A stretch of DNA of 64,000 nucleotides from Dolomedes plantarius (lineage: Eukaryota > Arthropoda > Arachnida > Araneae > Dolomedidae), in NCBI GenBank assembly GCA_907164885.2, contig OU015496.1, positions 187,263,281 through 187,327,280 of the forward strand, in the 5' to 3' direction. How positions within the stretch are numbered: position 1 is the stretch's first letter; each line of letters begins with the position of its first letter. The notes under the pieces are model-generated. The model did no database searches. It worked only from the letters and a program-made list of their open reading frames with translations, and was not told where the DNA came from. Of the stretch, positions 13,243 to 25,072 are shown one piece after another. The position numbers and the translations under genes are program-made.

Positions 13243-15907
13243 CCCATGGTGGTATAAACTTGAGGATGAATAGACAATAAAATATAATAATACCTGTAAC
13301 TCGGTGACCAGCGGCCCGATTTTAACGGAGCCTATTTTTAATTCTGTTCATATCTTTTCAACGGAAACCGTATTCTTACAAATACGACACTGATTTGAGC
13401 AATTTCAGCTGCGTTGAATTACTGACTTACTCGGGTTTTCAACTTAAAATAGATGCATATAAATATGTTTTCATGATTTATTTGTAAGTGTTAACACTGG
13501 ATTAAAGTTTAAACAAATTTACCGGTTTCATCACGAGTTAAATGAAGTAGGAAATAACACTGGCATTAGACTGCAGAGTATTAGGGGAAAAAAATGGACA
13601 AGGTAAAGGGACGAAGAGCTCAATAAATCAATGTTAATGTTGTTCAAATCGGGAGAAAAAAAATTGTAAAACAAAAAGAATGGAATGTGTAGATTAACAG
13701 ATTATATCGTAAAGGCATCGAGTTTTAGATACCTACAAGCATATTTCAGAGCTATTTCGCTGAATTTCTTTTATCTTGTTGGTAAAAATCATAGCTATTT
13801 GCACGATTATACGAAAATTTTCTCTTTTTTCAACTTGCCAAAAAGTGGTATATTTACTGGGTAAAAAAAATAAAGATTTTTTTTGAAAAATTCGAGGTGA
13901 AGCACTCTCGTGTATCAGTAAGAGTAGTGAAACATTCGTCTCTGTGTCATTCAGACAATAGTCATGGACCTAGGTTTAACCTTCTATGCAGGTTTGAAAT
14001 GGCATAACCGCTGATTAAGCTTGAGACGGGTCCATTGCATATGTTCAATAATTCAATACTTTAAATAGTGTTTGAATTGATTTACCAATTAACATTTGTA
14101 AGGAAATATTGTCAATTTGCAAAAAAAAGCACTCCAAGTATACACCACGTGTGCAGAAAAATAGGTTCATAGGTGCTGTTAATGTCCGGGCAATGCTTGT
14201 TGTATCGCATTTAGTACACTGCTAAGAAAAATTAGATAAATTTCTGGAAATTTTGGAGTCTGAACATGAACACACGTATACTTTAAATCCTCAATAAAAA
14301 TAAACTGGCGGCCACTACTGTTTTGTTATTCTGGAATTTAAGAAGTTGTGTGATCCTAAGTAATAAAAACTAACTCGATGTACACATGAGTACAGCCTGC
14401 GGAGTGTCAAGAACTAATAACAATCAACTTTTGAGTATTCGTCGAGTTAGTTTAAATGTACCAAAGTTACTGGTCTCTGAGATAGAACAATTCTAAGAAG
14501 GTCATATCTCAGTTCACCACCGAGGAGCAACATCGTTCATTTAATCGGGACTCGTTATGGTGAATTATATTATATAAGCGTGTGGGCTTTAGGGCGAGAA
14601 CAAGTATTATGTTCTCGCCCCATAAAATCGTATCGCCCTTATATAATCGTATTTGATAGAAAAGGGAGCGATAATTTTATTTTTACTTATACACTTCTGT
14701 ATTCGATGGTTTTGAGTGTCCTTGAAATTATATGGATTATTCCTCGAAATCACTCTTTCTCCCTCAATCCGCTCTACGTATAAGAAAAAGAAAAAAATGA
14801 AGGGGCAAATAGAAATATTTCCTGGGCCGTTGTTCCTTTTGCCGAATGTTATTGGCATTCCTTCTTTCTCCTCGGAACGAGATATTTGAGGGGAAAGGAG
14901 GAATAGCAATCCAGGAGTGTGCAACTGTGACCGACAGTGACAGTCCGATCACCCTTGCGCATGCGCGCTCCGAGATCAATAGGTCGTTTGGCACATATCT
15001 GGGGGTCTCCCCCCACACACCTTTTGTCTTGACCCGAGGAAAAGAGTTCTATTTAGGTAACTTAAAAGCTGATCGCCCATTAGAAGTGGTGTGTTTAGCT
15101 TCCCTCGTTCTCTCTCATTCCGGTAGTAAAAAAACATCCGTGTCCTCAGCAGAACCGGATTAAATACAATATTTTGAGCTGTAGAATCGAGTAGATATTA
15201 AATGAGCAAAACATCATTAATCCCGCATCATACTTGTATTTAATGAAAAAGACTCTTGTGTCCAACTGGAGTGTTTGATACGGTGTCACTTTTATTGGGA
15301 ATTTTCTGTAAGTTTATAGAAGCTCAATTTTTTAAAGATTTCCTTAGCGAATATACAGTTGAATAAATCAATTATTTCTTATTGTAGATCACGAGGAACT
15401 TCCCTTAGTAAACCTCTCGTCAGAAATTCCCAGATTATGTTCTGTCGAACATCTAGCATTCTTCTTTTGGTAACTTGCCATTACAGATCTCTGCTGAATC
15501 TTTTAAAATTAGACTTGTAATGCATCGCGTAGTTTTTTGTCTGCTTCACCTTCATGTCGAAACTGTGCGAGTTCTAAACATTCAGGAAGTGCGCCTGACA
15601 CTCTTTTAATACTCTTTAATTTCGGGTCTTTTGTAAGTCGTTTAATCTACCCCAGATTTCTCAGTTATAACTTACCCATAACTAAAAAGGCTTGTCGCTT
15701 GATTTCTTAATTCTCCATTTACTCCCATTCGTTTGCATGTTATGTTGATTAGTTGGAACGAAAAAAAGTCAAGATGTTCTTTAAGCGAGCCTTTAACGTC
15801 AATAAAATGGACAGGCGCGTGAAAAATATGGTATCGCCATCCTAGTTATGCAAACTGAAAATTGCATCTTTTATACACTAATTCAATTATGCAATATGAT
15901 CATCAAC
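13241..15907. other. non-coding interval before the nested transposon block
   Basis: No gene recognised. The GC-richer patch at about 14850-15160 gives overlapping open frames on both strands with no known domain. At 15606-15745 there is a diverged copy of a sequence also present near 35030-35185. Confidence 0.4.
14569..14647. repeat. nested inverted repeat (stem-loop)
   Basis: An inner perfect 11 bp stem (GGGCGAGAACA at 14592-14602, complement at 14610-14620) with a 7 nt loop sits inside an outer 10 bp stem (ATTATATAAG at 14569-14578, complement at 14638-14647). It may be a short palindromic MITE or a structured RNA. No coding role is apparent. Confidence 0.6.
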
Positions 15908-16999
15908 CAGGGCTTAAAGATATCTATCCTAAGAACGAATCCTTTTTGCTCCGACCCGAATAGAAATATTATAGGTTAAATGATTTCTATCCGAACCGGA
16001 ATAAATTAAAAAACTGCTCTCTCGGATAAGGTTTCTTTGCGGATTGAATCCATCAAAATATTTTTTTATCCTTCTGAATTTATCCGGCTCGGAGCAAAAA
16101 AGTTTCGCTCGTCGAGATTTTACTCCGATTTAGAAAAAAAAATTACAAAAATCTGTTTCATTATTTTAAATGTGATTTAAGGATCTCGTCACTTTATTTA
16201 TTTTACGTAAGGTATTTTAACGTGTACTACCCAGTTTCCCAGAAGTAGGAAAAAAGACAGGATGATAATGGAATTCAATGATTTTTTTTTATTTATTCAG
16301 AATTAAAAATAAATATTTTGTTCTAAAGAAATATATAATATTCTTACAAAATAAATTGTTTTGTATACATGAAATTATATGTACCTATACGTAATGAAAA
16401 AAAATCAATATTTTGGAAATGAATCAAAGTTCATGTAGCGAATTTAACACGTTATTTCCATTTAAACTGAAAAATAGTTTTGAAAAAACACTGTTGTGAA
16501 AAGAATCCTAACTCTGAAACCGGTTGAATCTGTAGACTTGATTTTTTAGCCTCGTTCAATTCAGAATGAAAAAATACACAAAAACAGATACCCAACTCGA
16601 GACATTTGTTAAAAACCTCAATCTTGAGAACTTTTCGAAAATTTTGTATTGGAATTTCACCATTTTCCCATGGCCACATTTTGCTGGCCAGTGAATTCGT
16701 TCTTCCTACTAGACAAGAGCTATTTTTGTGCCAAAGTTGATCTTTGTACCTCAGTCTATTCAAAAGTTATCGTCCATGACGATAGATATATATAGATCCA
16801 TACCAAAGTATATCTCTATATATATCTACATATACCAAAAAAATTTTAAAAGTTTATTAGGTAACCCTGGAATCTGGGATGCTTGAAGCTATATACTGCA
16901 TAGAAGTGTCCTGAAAATATCAAAATTTTAAATTTTAGTCACATTGGAAAAGCTTAATAATCTTTCAAAATTCTCTAAAGAGGAAAAGGGGTAAAATCG

Positions 17000-17005
17000 T
17001 TTGTG
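17000..17005. other. 6 bp target-site duplication, left
   Basis: TTTGTG immediately before the AGT terminus. The identical hexamer follows the ACT terminus at 31627-31632. Confidence 0.8.
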
Positions 17006-17019
17006 AGTAGTATAAAAAT

Positions 17020-17180
17020 GAGAGTTTCGGGGCAGGATTAAGGGGAGGAGCTTAAAGTGGGCGGAGCTAACTGAGTGACGTGGACCAATCAGAGTGCAGC
17101 TGGCCACCTGGCGGTCGATTTGGACCAATCAGGAGAGGGCAGCGCTGCTATCGCCCCCTAGCGGGAAAACCTGGAACCTT
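17020..17180. promoter_or_regulatory. regulatory-looking terminal region, left arm
   Basis: Within about 110 bp lie a GC box (GTGGGCGGAG near 17056), a CRE-like TGACGTGG, and two identical GGACCAATCAG CCAAT boxes 40 bp apart. The region is far GC-richer than the rest of the arm. A TATAAAA sits at 17011, nearer the terminus. The set resembles a compact promoter or enhancer; direction of transcription is not determined. Confidence 0.45.
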
Positions 17181-17309
17181 GTAGTTCAGCAGAATCTTGA
17201 AGAGAGTATGTGCTCCGCGGAGCGCCACCTATAGGTCAAATAGGGAACTAAATTTCGTACAAGGATTGGAGGTCAGGGCATATTTTTTTCAGTGCTGCCA
17301 TCTGCTGGT
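17100..17309 (-). promoter_or_regulatory. four CTCF-like motifs, left arm
   Basis: Mirror images of the four motifs in the right arm, here on the minus strand, so the two clusters point away from each other, toward the element ends. Confidence 0.4.
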
Positions 17310-17364
17310 TAAATAGGGAACTACATTTTTGGGACTTAGAAATTTTTTAAAAGTATTTTCCATG

Positions 17365-17427
17365 GGAATTGAACCCGTTAAGGAAATATTACCTGACTAC
17401 TTTTAGCGACGTAATACCGTTACGCTA
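17365..17427 (-). ncRNA. tRNA-like Pol III promoter (A/B box), left arm
   Basis: Identical mirror copy of the right-arm sequence, reading toward the left end of the element. The B box complement is GGAATTGAACC at 17365-17375. Confidence 0.45.
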
Positions 17428-18208
17428 TGAATCGTCGGAAGTTCAGTGAATTATATTCTATAACAGAGAGAATATTTTTATGAATTTACTAGAATTAATT
17501 ATCAAAAATAAATATAACGTCATCTATTGTTTAAAAATAAAACTTAGAAAATTTAATACAAGGTTTTGAGTATATTTTTCAAAACTTTAAATGTTTTTAG
17601 TCGAATTCTAACTTAAAATATATATTATCAACTTAGTAGTTCGAAAAAAAAAGGGCTTATTTTCAGGACATTAAAATTGTTTTGCTATGTTTTTTTAACG
17701 TGATATATAATTTTACATAGATACATTCGCTAAATAATACAAAATAATAATAAATTTGTACATAGATAGACTAAAACGAATATTTTTTTCTTTTACTTTA
17801 AATTTTTTTTATTAGGTTTTTAAACTTAAAACATATTATCAATTTAATAGTTTGGAAAAAGTATTTATTACAGAACATTCCATACTAGTATGAAAAAAAT
17901 GAGAAATATTACTTGAACATTGAAAAAAACATTCCATGAAAGCTAACAAGGATATTTTTACGCATAAAATTATTGAAAACAGATGTTAAATTTAAAATAT
18001 CTTTAATTTTCATGCTAATATCAATTTCAAGTATAATATAACTTAGATATATCTTTAAACCCATTTAAACATAACTTGAAGACATTAAATTATACAATTA
18101 CCATCTAGAACCTGAAACTTAAAACATATTATCAATTTAATAGTTTGGAAAAAGTATTTATTTCAGAACATTACATACTAGCATGAAAAAAAATGAGAAA
18201 TATTATTT

Positions 18209-19900
18209 GATCTTACCTTGAAAAACATTCCATGACAGCTAACAAGGGATATTTTTAGACATAAAATTATTTAAACAAAGCGGGAATTCCCCAGTAGAGT
18301 TATTTTTTCCTATTAATATTAGAAATAAAAACTGAAATATGATTCAATCTAGATAATTATTTAAATTAAATACACATAACATACCAATCCATACTATTAA
18401 ATCTGCAAGAGAAGATATTAAATTTACGCTAAAAAAAATTTTTAATTGTCGACATATGCATACTGCAATAGTCTACATTATTATCAAAAAGTTCATTGAA
18501 TTATATTCTATAACAGAGAGAATATTTTTATGAATTTACTAGAATTAATTATCAAAAATAAATATAACGTCATCTATTGATTAAAAATGAAACTTAGAAA
18601 ATTTAATACATGGTTTTGAGTATATTTTTCAAAACTTTAAATATTTTTAGTTGAAGGGCTTATTTTCAGGACTTTAAAATTGTTTTGCTATGTTTTTTAA
18701 CGTGATATATAATTTTACATAGATACATTCGCAAAATAATACAAAATAATAAGAAATTTTTACATAGATAGTCTAAAACGAATATTTTTTTTTCCTTTTA
18801 CTTGATATTTTTACACATGAAATTATTTTACAACAAGCGTTAAGTTTAAAATATCTATAATTTTTCTTAAGAATATTACTTTACAGTATAATATAATTTA
18901 GATAGAGCTTTGAAACCATTGTATCATTTAGTATAGAAAAAATTATTATTTGATCTTACCTTGAAAAACATTCCATGACAGCTAACAAGGGATATTTTTA
19001 GACATAAAATTATTTAAACAAAGCGGGAATTCCCCAGTAGAGTTATTTTTTCCTATTAATATTAGAAATAAAAACTGAAATATGATTCAATCTAGATAAT
19101 TATTTAAATTAAATACACATAACATACCAATCCATACTATTAAATCTGCAAGAGAAGATATTAAATTTACGCTAAAAAAATTTTTTTAATTGTCGACATA
19201 TGCATACTGCAATAGTCTACATTATTATCAAAAAGTTCATTGAATTATATTCTATAACAGAGAGAATATTTTTATGAATTTACTAAAATTAATTATCAAA
19301 AATAAATATAACGTCATCTATTGATTAAAAATGAAACTTAGAAAATTTAATACATGGTTTTGAGTATATTTTTCAAAACTTTAAATATTTTTAGTTGAAG
19401 GGCTTATTTTCAGGACTTTAAAATTGTTTTGCTATGTTTTTTAACGTGATATATAATTTTACATAGATACATTCGCAAAATAATACAAAATAATAAGAAA
19501 TTTTTACATAGATAGTCTAAAACGAATATTTTTTTTCCTTTTACTTGATATTTTTACACATGAAATTATTTTACAACAAGCGTTAAGTTTAAAATATCTA
19601 TAATTTTTCTTAAGAATATTACTTTACAGTATAATATAATTTAGATAGAGCTTTGAAACCATTGTATCATTTAGTATAGAAAAAATTATTATTTGATCTT
19701 ACCTTGAAAAACATTCCATGAAAGCTAACAAGGAATATTTTTAGACATGAAATTATTTAAACAAAGCGGGAATTCCCCAGTAGAGTTATTTTTTCCTTTT
19801 AATATTAGAAATAAAAACTGAAATATGATTCAATCTAGATAATTATTTAAATTAAATACACATACCATACCAATCCATACTATTAAATCTGCAAGAGAAG
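18209..19900 (-). repeat. 743 bp tandem array, left arm
   Basis: The block beginning GATCTTACCTTGAAAAACAT recurs at 18209, 18952 and 19695, exactly 743 bp apart. Two units are full length and the third stops near 19900. Further diverged fragments of the same unit lie at 17437-18208. On the minus strand each unit carries an exon-like cassette. Confidence 0.9.
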
Positions 19901-20864
19901 GTAACAAATTTATCTCACAATGTTAATAGAGAAGATTCTTACATTATCTGAAATAATACAGACTTTATCATGTTTAGAAGATATTTACAAGAGTTCATTT
20001 TAGAATTAAATGAATCATGGTTTGAATCCTACAACAGTAGGGGGTATGTGCAAACATGAAGACTTTAAATTATACAATTACCATCTAGAACCTGAAACTT
20101 AAAAATATATGTACCAATTTAAGTATCTTTATATAGTTTATGTACAGTTTTGAATATATTTCAAACCATAAGCACTTTTACAACTTTGAAAATATATTGT
20201 AAGTTAAGACGCTTACTAAAATTAAAAATATTTTATAGAGATAAAGACTTGAAAGATAAAATTTACAAGTTTTAATCCTAAATATTATATTTTATCCAGA
20301 AATGTAGACTATTAATATATGATTTTTAACCTTACATGCTTTCAACGATTACCTAAATTGCGATACAACCTTTAGACTTCCTTTTTAATAACATAAATAT
20401 ATATACATAAATGTTATCAAATTAAAATTTTTAATATACTTTCGTATAAGATAGTTTTCTACATGCAATTACCAAAATATTTTATCCTTACAGCAACAGA
20501 AATAATACAGACTTTATCATGTTTAGAAGATATTTACATGAGTTCATTTTAGAAGTAAATTGACCAAGGTTTAAATCTTACAGCGGTAGTGTTATACGTA
20601 GACAATATTTTTGCTTTATATAAGAAAATAGTTACTATATATTTTAAAATTAAAATTAGTTTTGTTAAGAATAAAACTTTGCTGGATATTTTATAATATA
20701 AGCATATACCAAACTCTCATAGTTATCATTTTCATCAGTTAACGGTTTAAAATATACAATTGGCTAAAATACATATTCAATTATTTAAAAGTAGGATAAG
20801 CTAATAGAATTTTTATATCAAAGTTGTTCGATTATTGCTTACAAGACTTTAAATATAAAGTTTA

Positions 20865-20969
20865 ATGAAACTGGATCAATTTAACTTTCCTTTTGATACA
20901 TCTAGAGAAAAATTATCTGAAAAGTATGATGATTTTAACATAACTAAAGAATTCGCTGAAAGAAAATGA
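20865..20969 (+). pseudogene. small ORF, frameshifted left copy
   Basis: This starts with MKLDQFNFPF and stops after 34 codons because one A is missing from a run at about 20961 compared with the right arm. Downstream in neighbouring frames lie SWNDKVK and a longer open run beginning SNIIDLFNSIL (21144-21338). This suggests a once larger protein of roughly 150 residues now broken by stops. The run resembles, in my recollection, a C-terminal module of hypothetical proteins in Polinton-like elements, but this is uncertain. Confidence 0.4.
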
Positions 20970-21506
20970 TCAAGCAAGAATCTGCAGAAAAAGAGTCAAT
21001 ATACGATGATTTCATTTTAAACAGTATCCCACAAACTGTGAAAAAACGTGCTTCTAATCTGATATCTATTTTGAAACAATAGCCCACCATAATATCATGG
21101 AATGACAAGGTTAAGTGATATATCAAGGAAAACCTTAAGAAAGTTCTAATATTATTGATTTATTCAATTCAATTTTAACTAATAAGAAGAAAAGTGTCAA
21201 TACCCAAGCTGGATTTTTATCAGTGTTAAAGCGATTAAATATCGCACAACATTTCATACAAAACAAGCATTTATCTGTACAGCAACAAGAAGAAAAAAAT
21301 AGTTATCTCTTTAATAAAATCTGTTTTAAAACTATATATTAGTGTTTTCATTTTTTTCTATGCATGCTTTTTAAATTAATTCACACATATGCATAATGAA
21401 ATATACAAATTTATCTTTAAATTATCATTTATTTAACACATGAAAAAGTATTTACATAAAACAAATGAAGATTCACATTCACATTTTCCCATGTTCAATA
21501 TAATAT

Positions 21507-22346
21507 TTAAAATTCGTAAAAAATATCATGTAAATAATCCTTAAATGTTTTTATAGTAATATTATCAAAAAAGTTTCCATAATTATAATGACACGTACAA
21601 TAATTTAAGCATATATTTTTTACGATGTCTCCCAGAATGATATGATACAATGAAGTCTTTCCCATACTTTCATACTTTTCAGAGATTGAAAGTGATACAC
21701 AGCAATGTTCTTGGTTATGGGATTTCTCTATTTTACAATCATAGCATTTATAAATTTGATTAATACATCTACAGTACTCTTCGCGTATACAATGTAAATA
21801 ATTTTCACGAGCTTGATTTATATCACAATGTTCTTTATAACATACACCTTTTTTAATCACCTCACGTCGAAGAATTCTAGGAAGACTTTTACATAGTAAA
21901 GTTTCCTGAATACAGTCATCAACATTTGTCATTTGTGATATAAAAGCCTTTCTTTGTTTAAAGTTCAATTTTATAAATAACGGATTTAATTGAAACTCAC
22001 CAGTTTCCCTTATAAACATCTCTTGAAACATATAGTCTTCTCCATCGTTGGTAACACATAATTTCTGATTCACAATAAAAGACTTATCCGCATAAAGAGC
22101 ATCGGATCTTAAAATTTTAGAACATAATTCACTCCACGTACTCGCACACATTTTAACACTCTGCTGTGCAGGATTCGAAACACCACATTCTCCAATATAT
22201 ATGTTAAATCCATCCTCGTTGTCCTGCAAACTGATACATTTACCATCGTATATATCCCATGATATGAAATACGATGTTGCACGCAACTGCTTGCTAATCT
22301 TTACACCAACAAGCTCTCCCTTAAATTTTTTTAAAGGCGATTCCAT
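21507..22346 (-). CDS. Cys/His-rich protein B, left copy (unknown function)
   Basis: This 279-codon ORF reads from ATG at 22346. An in-frame UUG-initiated extension of six codons exists but lacks ATG, so I chose the ATG, which has A at -3 and G at +4. Residues 171-175 are KEHCD, C201 and C204 form a CxxC, H214-C215-C216 follow, and 248-255 read NYCTCHYN. These pairs suggest a zinc-binding C-terminal half. The N-terminal part has a paired aromatic/beta-like pattern (FISWDIYDG). It is paralogous to protein A, 305 bp upstream on the same strand. A polyadenylation signal complement lies at about 21428-21433. I do not recognise the family. Confidence 0.75.
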   Translation of the reverse strand: MESPLKKFKGELVGVKISKQLRATSYFISWDIYDGKCISLQDNEDGFNIYIGECGVSNPAQQSVKMCASTWSELCSKILRSDALYADKSFIVNQKLCVTNDGEDYMFQEMFIRETGEFQLNPLFIKLNFKQRKAFISQMTNVDDCIQETLLCKSLPRILRREVIKKGVCYKEHCDINQARENYLHCIREEYCRCINQIYKCYDCKIEKSHNQEHCCVSLSISEKYESMGKTSLYHIILGDIVKNICLNYCTCHYNYGNFFDNITIKTFKDYLHDIFYEF

Positions 22347-22651
22347 TCTTATCCACTCGCACAAAATAACAACCTATTCGTTTGAAAATCTAGCAAGCGA
22401 CTAAGTTTTCTCCCCCCAAAAAAATCAACCTCACAAGATATGTCTGATCAGATAAGATAATGCATATCTACTACTAGTCACATATTTTGAAAAACACATT
22501 TTTATAAATACTTTTAAAAATTATTTTCTAAAAAAGGTTTTAAATTAATACTTTCAAAATTATTATTCTAAAAATTATTACACACATAAATAAATGCAAT
22601 AATTCATCTTTAAATACTATATATAGAACATGGGAAAAAAGTACTTACAAT

Positions 22652-23560
22652 TTAATCTTCTAATATATCTTCGTCAAAATATTTATGAAATATTTTAATG
22701 TTGTCGCTAGCGAGAAAATTAGTGTTATTATAGTGACATATGCAATAATTGTTGGTCATTTCATTTAAAGTCCTTTTAATATTTATATTAAATATAGCTG
22801 CTTTTCCCACAGCTTGATATTTTTCAATATCACTTGTGCTTAAGCAGCTATGTTGACGTTGTGAAGGATGGTCAAATTCACAGCCTCGACATTCATACAA
22901 CTCACTGGATGTAATCATCACACTTTGTTTTATAACTTTGAAGAAATTTATCCGTGCTGTGGGAGAATCACAATGCTCTTTCACACAAGGTCCGTTTCTG
23001 TATACCCTATATTGTAACATGTTAGGGATGGTTTGAGTCAACAATGTCTTCTCTACACAGTCTATAATATCTGACGAATATTCTTGCAGTTTGTTGATTT
23101 GTTCCCGATTTAATTTTATACAAGAGTTTTTCAATCTGAAAACATTGTTCTCGTTTTTGAATAGTTGTTGCAACACACACTGTTCAGCGTTGTAAATCCC
23201 CACTAATTGATTATTAGCAACGAATGATTTTGTATTGTAAATTAATTGAAGTTGGGATATTTTCCACATAAAATCCCAAAATGTTGAGATGGTCGCCATT
23301 ATACCGTTCTGAGTCGGTATACTGCTGTTATATTCACTAAATTCACGAATATGTACCCTTAGGCCTTTATGATCTTGATATATTAAAACGAAGACATTAT
23401 ATTCAATATTCCATGATGAAATTAATACTGGGCTGTTGCGATTTCTATAGTAATTCTCCATCCAGTCGTTTTCTGGTATCTCATCAGTAGAAACAGTGGA
23501 TGAAGTTGAGGGGCCTGCAGAAACATTCCAATATGCAGATGTAGAGGTTGACGGATTCAT
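22652..23560 (-). CDS. Cys/His-rich protein A, left copy (unknown function)
   Basis: A 302-codon ORF with a Ser/Thr-rich N-terminal tail (first ~25 residues), then LISSWNIEYN matching FISWDIYDG of protein B. KEHCD lies at 194-198, C224/C227, H237-x-C239, EKYQAVGK at 246-253 and NYCICHYN at 271-278. The spacing matches protein B, so the two arose by duplication. The frame stays open six codons upstream of the ATG to a splice acceptor (TTTTGTAG) at 23579-23580. With a donor in the spacer (24274) this gives a candidate two-exon gene. No enzyme motif is visible; a DNA- or protein-binding zinc module is a guess. Confidence 0.75.
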   Translation of the reverse strand: MNPSTSTSAYWNVSAGPSTSSTVSTDEIPENDWMENYYRNRNSPVLISSWNIEYNVFVLIYQDHKGLRVHIREFSEYNSSIPTQNGIMATISTFWDFMWKISQLQLIYNTKSFVANNQLVGIYNAEQCVLQQLFKNENNVFRLKNSCIKLNREQINKLQEYSSDIIDCVEKTLLTQTIPNMLQYRVYRNGPCVKEHCDSPTARINFFKVIKQSVMITSSELYECRGCEFDHPSQRQHSCLSTSDIEKYQAVGKAAIFNINIKRTLNEMTNNYCICHYNNTNFLASDNIKIFHKYFDEDILED

Positions 23561-23993
23561 TGTAGAAGGACCCGCAAGCTACAAAACATTTAAAGAGTCT
23601 TCGAAGGACGGAGCGTTAAATTCTGGCATATTCATTTTTAAAAATATTTGCTAAAATAGGATGATTATACTGCTAGCAACTAAACGTTTTGAATGAAAGT
23701 GAAATTCTACATAGAGCGTTTGATGTTTCAACATGTTATCTTTAGCTCCCCACCCCGCAAAGGGGAGATAACGCTCCCTTCTGCTATTGCATAGGGTGGG
23801 TTGAAATCCATCTTAAAGAGAAACATCTCGCCCTGCCATCTAGATAAAAATTGATAATAAGAATTTAGTCTCGCAAAAGTTGCACATTTTAGGGGAAATA
23901 TTTGCAGGTAATAGCTTTTAAAGATCCCCTTTTTAAGATAAAGTGTTCTAAAGCAATTCATTCAGATAAGTACACCAATGCCATTCTTTAAAA

Positions 23994-24639
23994 TTATTTA
24001 TTTTTTAATTATTTATTAATTTATTTATTTTTTAATTCATTTGAAAAATAAATAAAAAAAATAAATAAATAAAACAATTATAAAATAAACTTTTTAAATG
24101 AATTGGTTATTCATTAAGTGTATACTATAAGTTTCGTTTATTATCTATTAAAAAAATATACTAAGTTAACATTTAAAATATATAATAAGTTCCTATTCAT
24201 GAAAGTTAAAAATATATCACTATATTTCTAAAAATAAAAAAGTTTAAAAATATTATTAATCAGAGAATACTTACGGGGATATTATCAGGAGTTGAATCTT
24301 GATTTTCCATGTTAGAAGACATATTTTGTCAATCGAAACTAAAAAAAAAATTAATTTATGAACTGTGTAAAGCGAGAATTCCTTTCACAATACCCTAATT
24401 CTTCTTTGCTATAGGTATAGGTTTGCTATAGGCTTTTTAAATGAATTGGTTATTCATTAAGTGTATACTATAAGTTTCGTTTATATTCGTTATTAAGTGT
24501 ATACTATAAGTTTCTTTGCTATAGGTATTTACAGCTTATCTCAGTGAAAGTAGAAGTTATTTTTTTACCTCTTCTAAAAATAGGGGGAAAATATTCATTG
24601 AGTTTTTAAAAGAATCACGAAACGATTCGAAAATTTCAG
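23994..24639. other. single-copy spacer of the palindrome
   Basis: This is the only part of the element not mirrored. It contains a 51 bp exact direct repeat (24090-24140 and 24433-24483), a third partial copy at 24492-24513, two copies of CTTTGCTATAGGTAT (about 24404 and 24514) and the candidate exon at 24275-24322. The left part is A/T simple sequence (TTTATTTATTTT types). Confidence 0.8.
24275..24322 (-). CDS. candidate first exon of protein A (left copy only)
   Basis: On the minus strand an ATG at 24320-24322 opens 16 codons ending at a consensus donor CCC|GTAAGT, phase 0. The acceptor at 23578/23579 is also phase 0 and joins an open frame running into protein A, with a 696 bp intron. 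A TTTTTTTTTTAG sits 16 bp before the ATG and could be a further acceptor in the 5' UTR. The exon lies in the single-copy spacer, so the right-arm gene has no equivalent. Prediction from splice signals only. Confidence 0.45.
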
Positions 24640-25072
24640 TTTTAAAGAATGGCATTGGTGTACTTATCTGAATGAATTGCTTTAGAACACTTTATCTTAA
24701 AAAGGGGATCTTTAAAAGCTATTACCTGCAAATATTTCCCCTAAAATGTGCAACTTTTGCGAGACTAAATTCTTATTATCAATTTTTATCTAGATGGCAG
24801 GGCGAGATGTTTCTCTTTAAGATGGATTTCAACCCACCCTATGCAATAGCAGAAGGGAGCGTTATCTCCCCTTTGCGGGGTGGGGAGCTAAAGATAACAT
24901 GTTGAAACATCAAACGCTCTATGTAGAATTTCACTTTCATTCAAAACGTTTAGTTGCTAGCAGTATAATCATCCTATTTTAGCAAATATTTTTAAAAATG
25001 AATATGCCAGAATTTAACGCTCCGTCCTTCGAAGACTCTTTAAATGTTTTGTAGCTTGCGGGTCCTTCTACA

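Larger units (their letters stand above)
17006..23993 (+). repeat. left arm of giant inverted repeat
   Basis: Matches the reverse complement of 24640-31626 over its full length. Paired coordinates sum to 48633 in the inner part and drift by one base outward because of single-base indels in homopolymers. Confidence 0.95.

Noticed and set aside
16452..16763. 103-codon minus-strand ORF inside the hAT-like element as its transposase
   Set aside because: I see no hAT dimerisation or DDE motif, so no function is given.
23728..24905. 77-codon ORFs at the inner ends of both arms (23728-23961 minus, 24672-24905 plus)
   Set aside because: No recognisable motif. They lie in what would be the leader or intron of gene A and overlap its probable 5' region.
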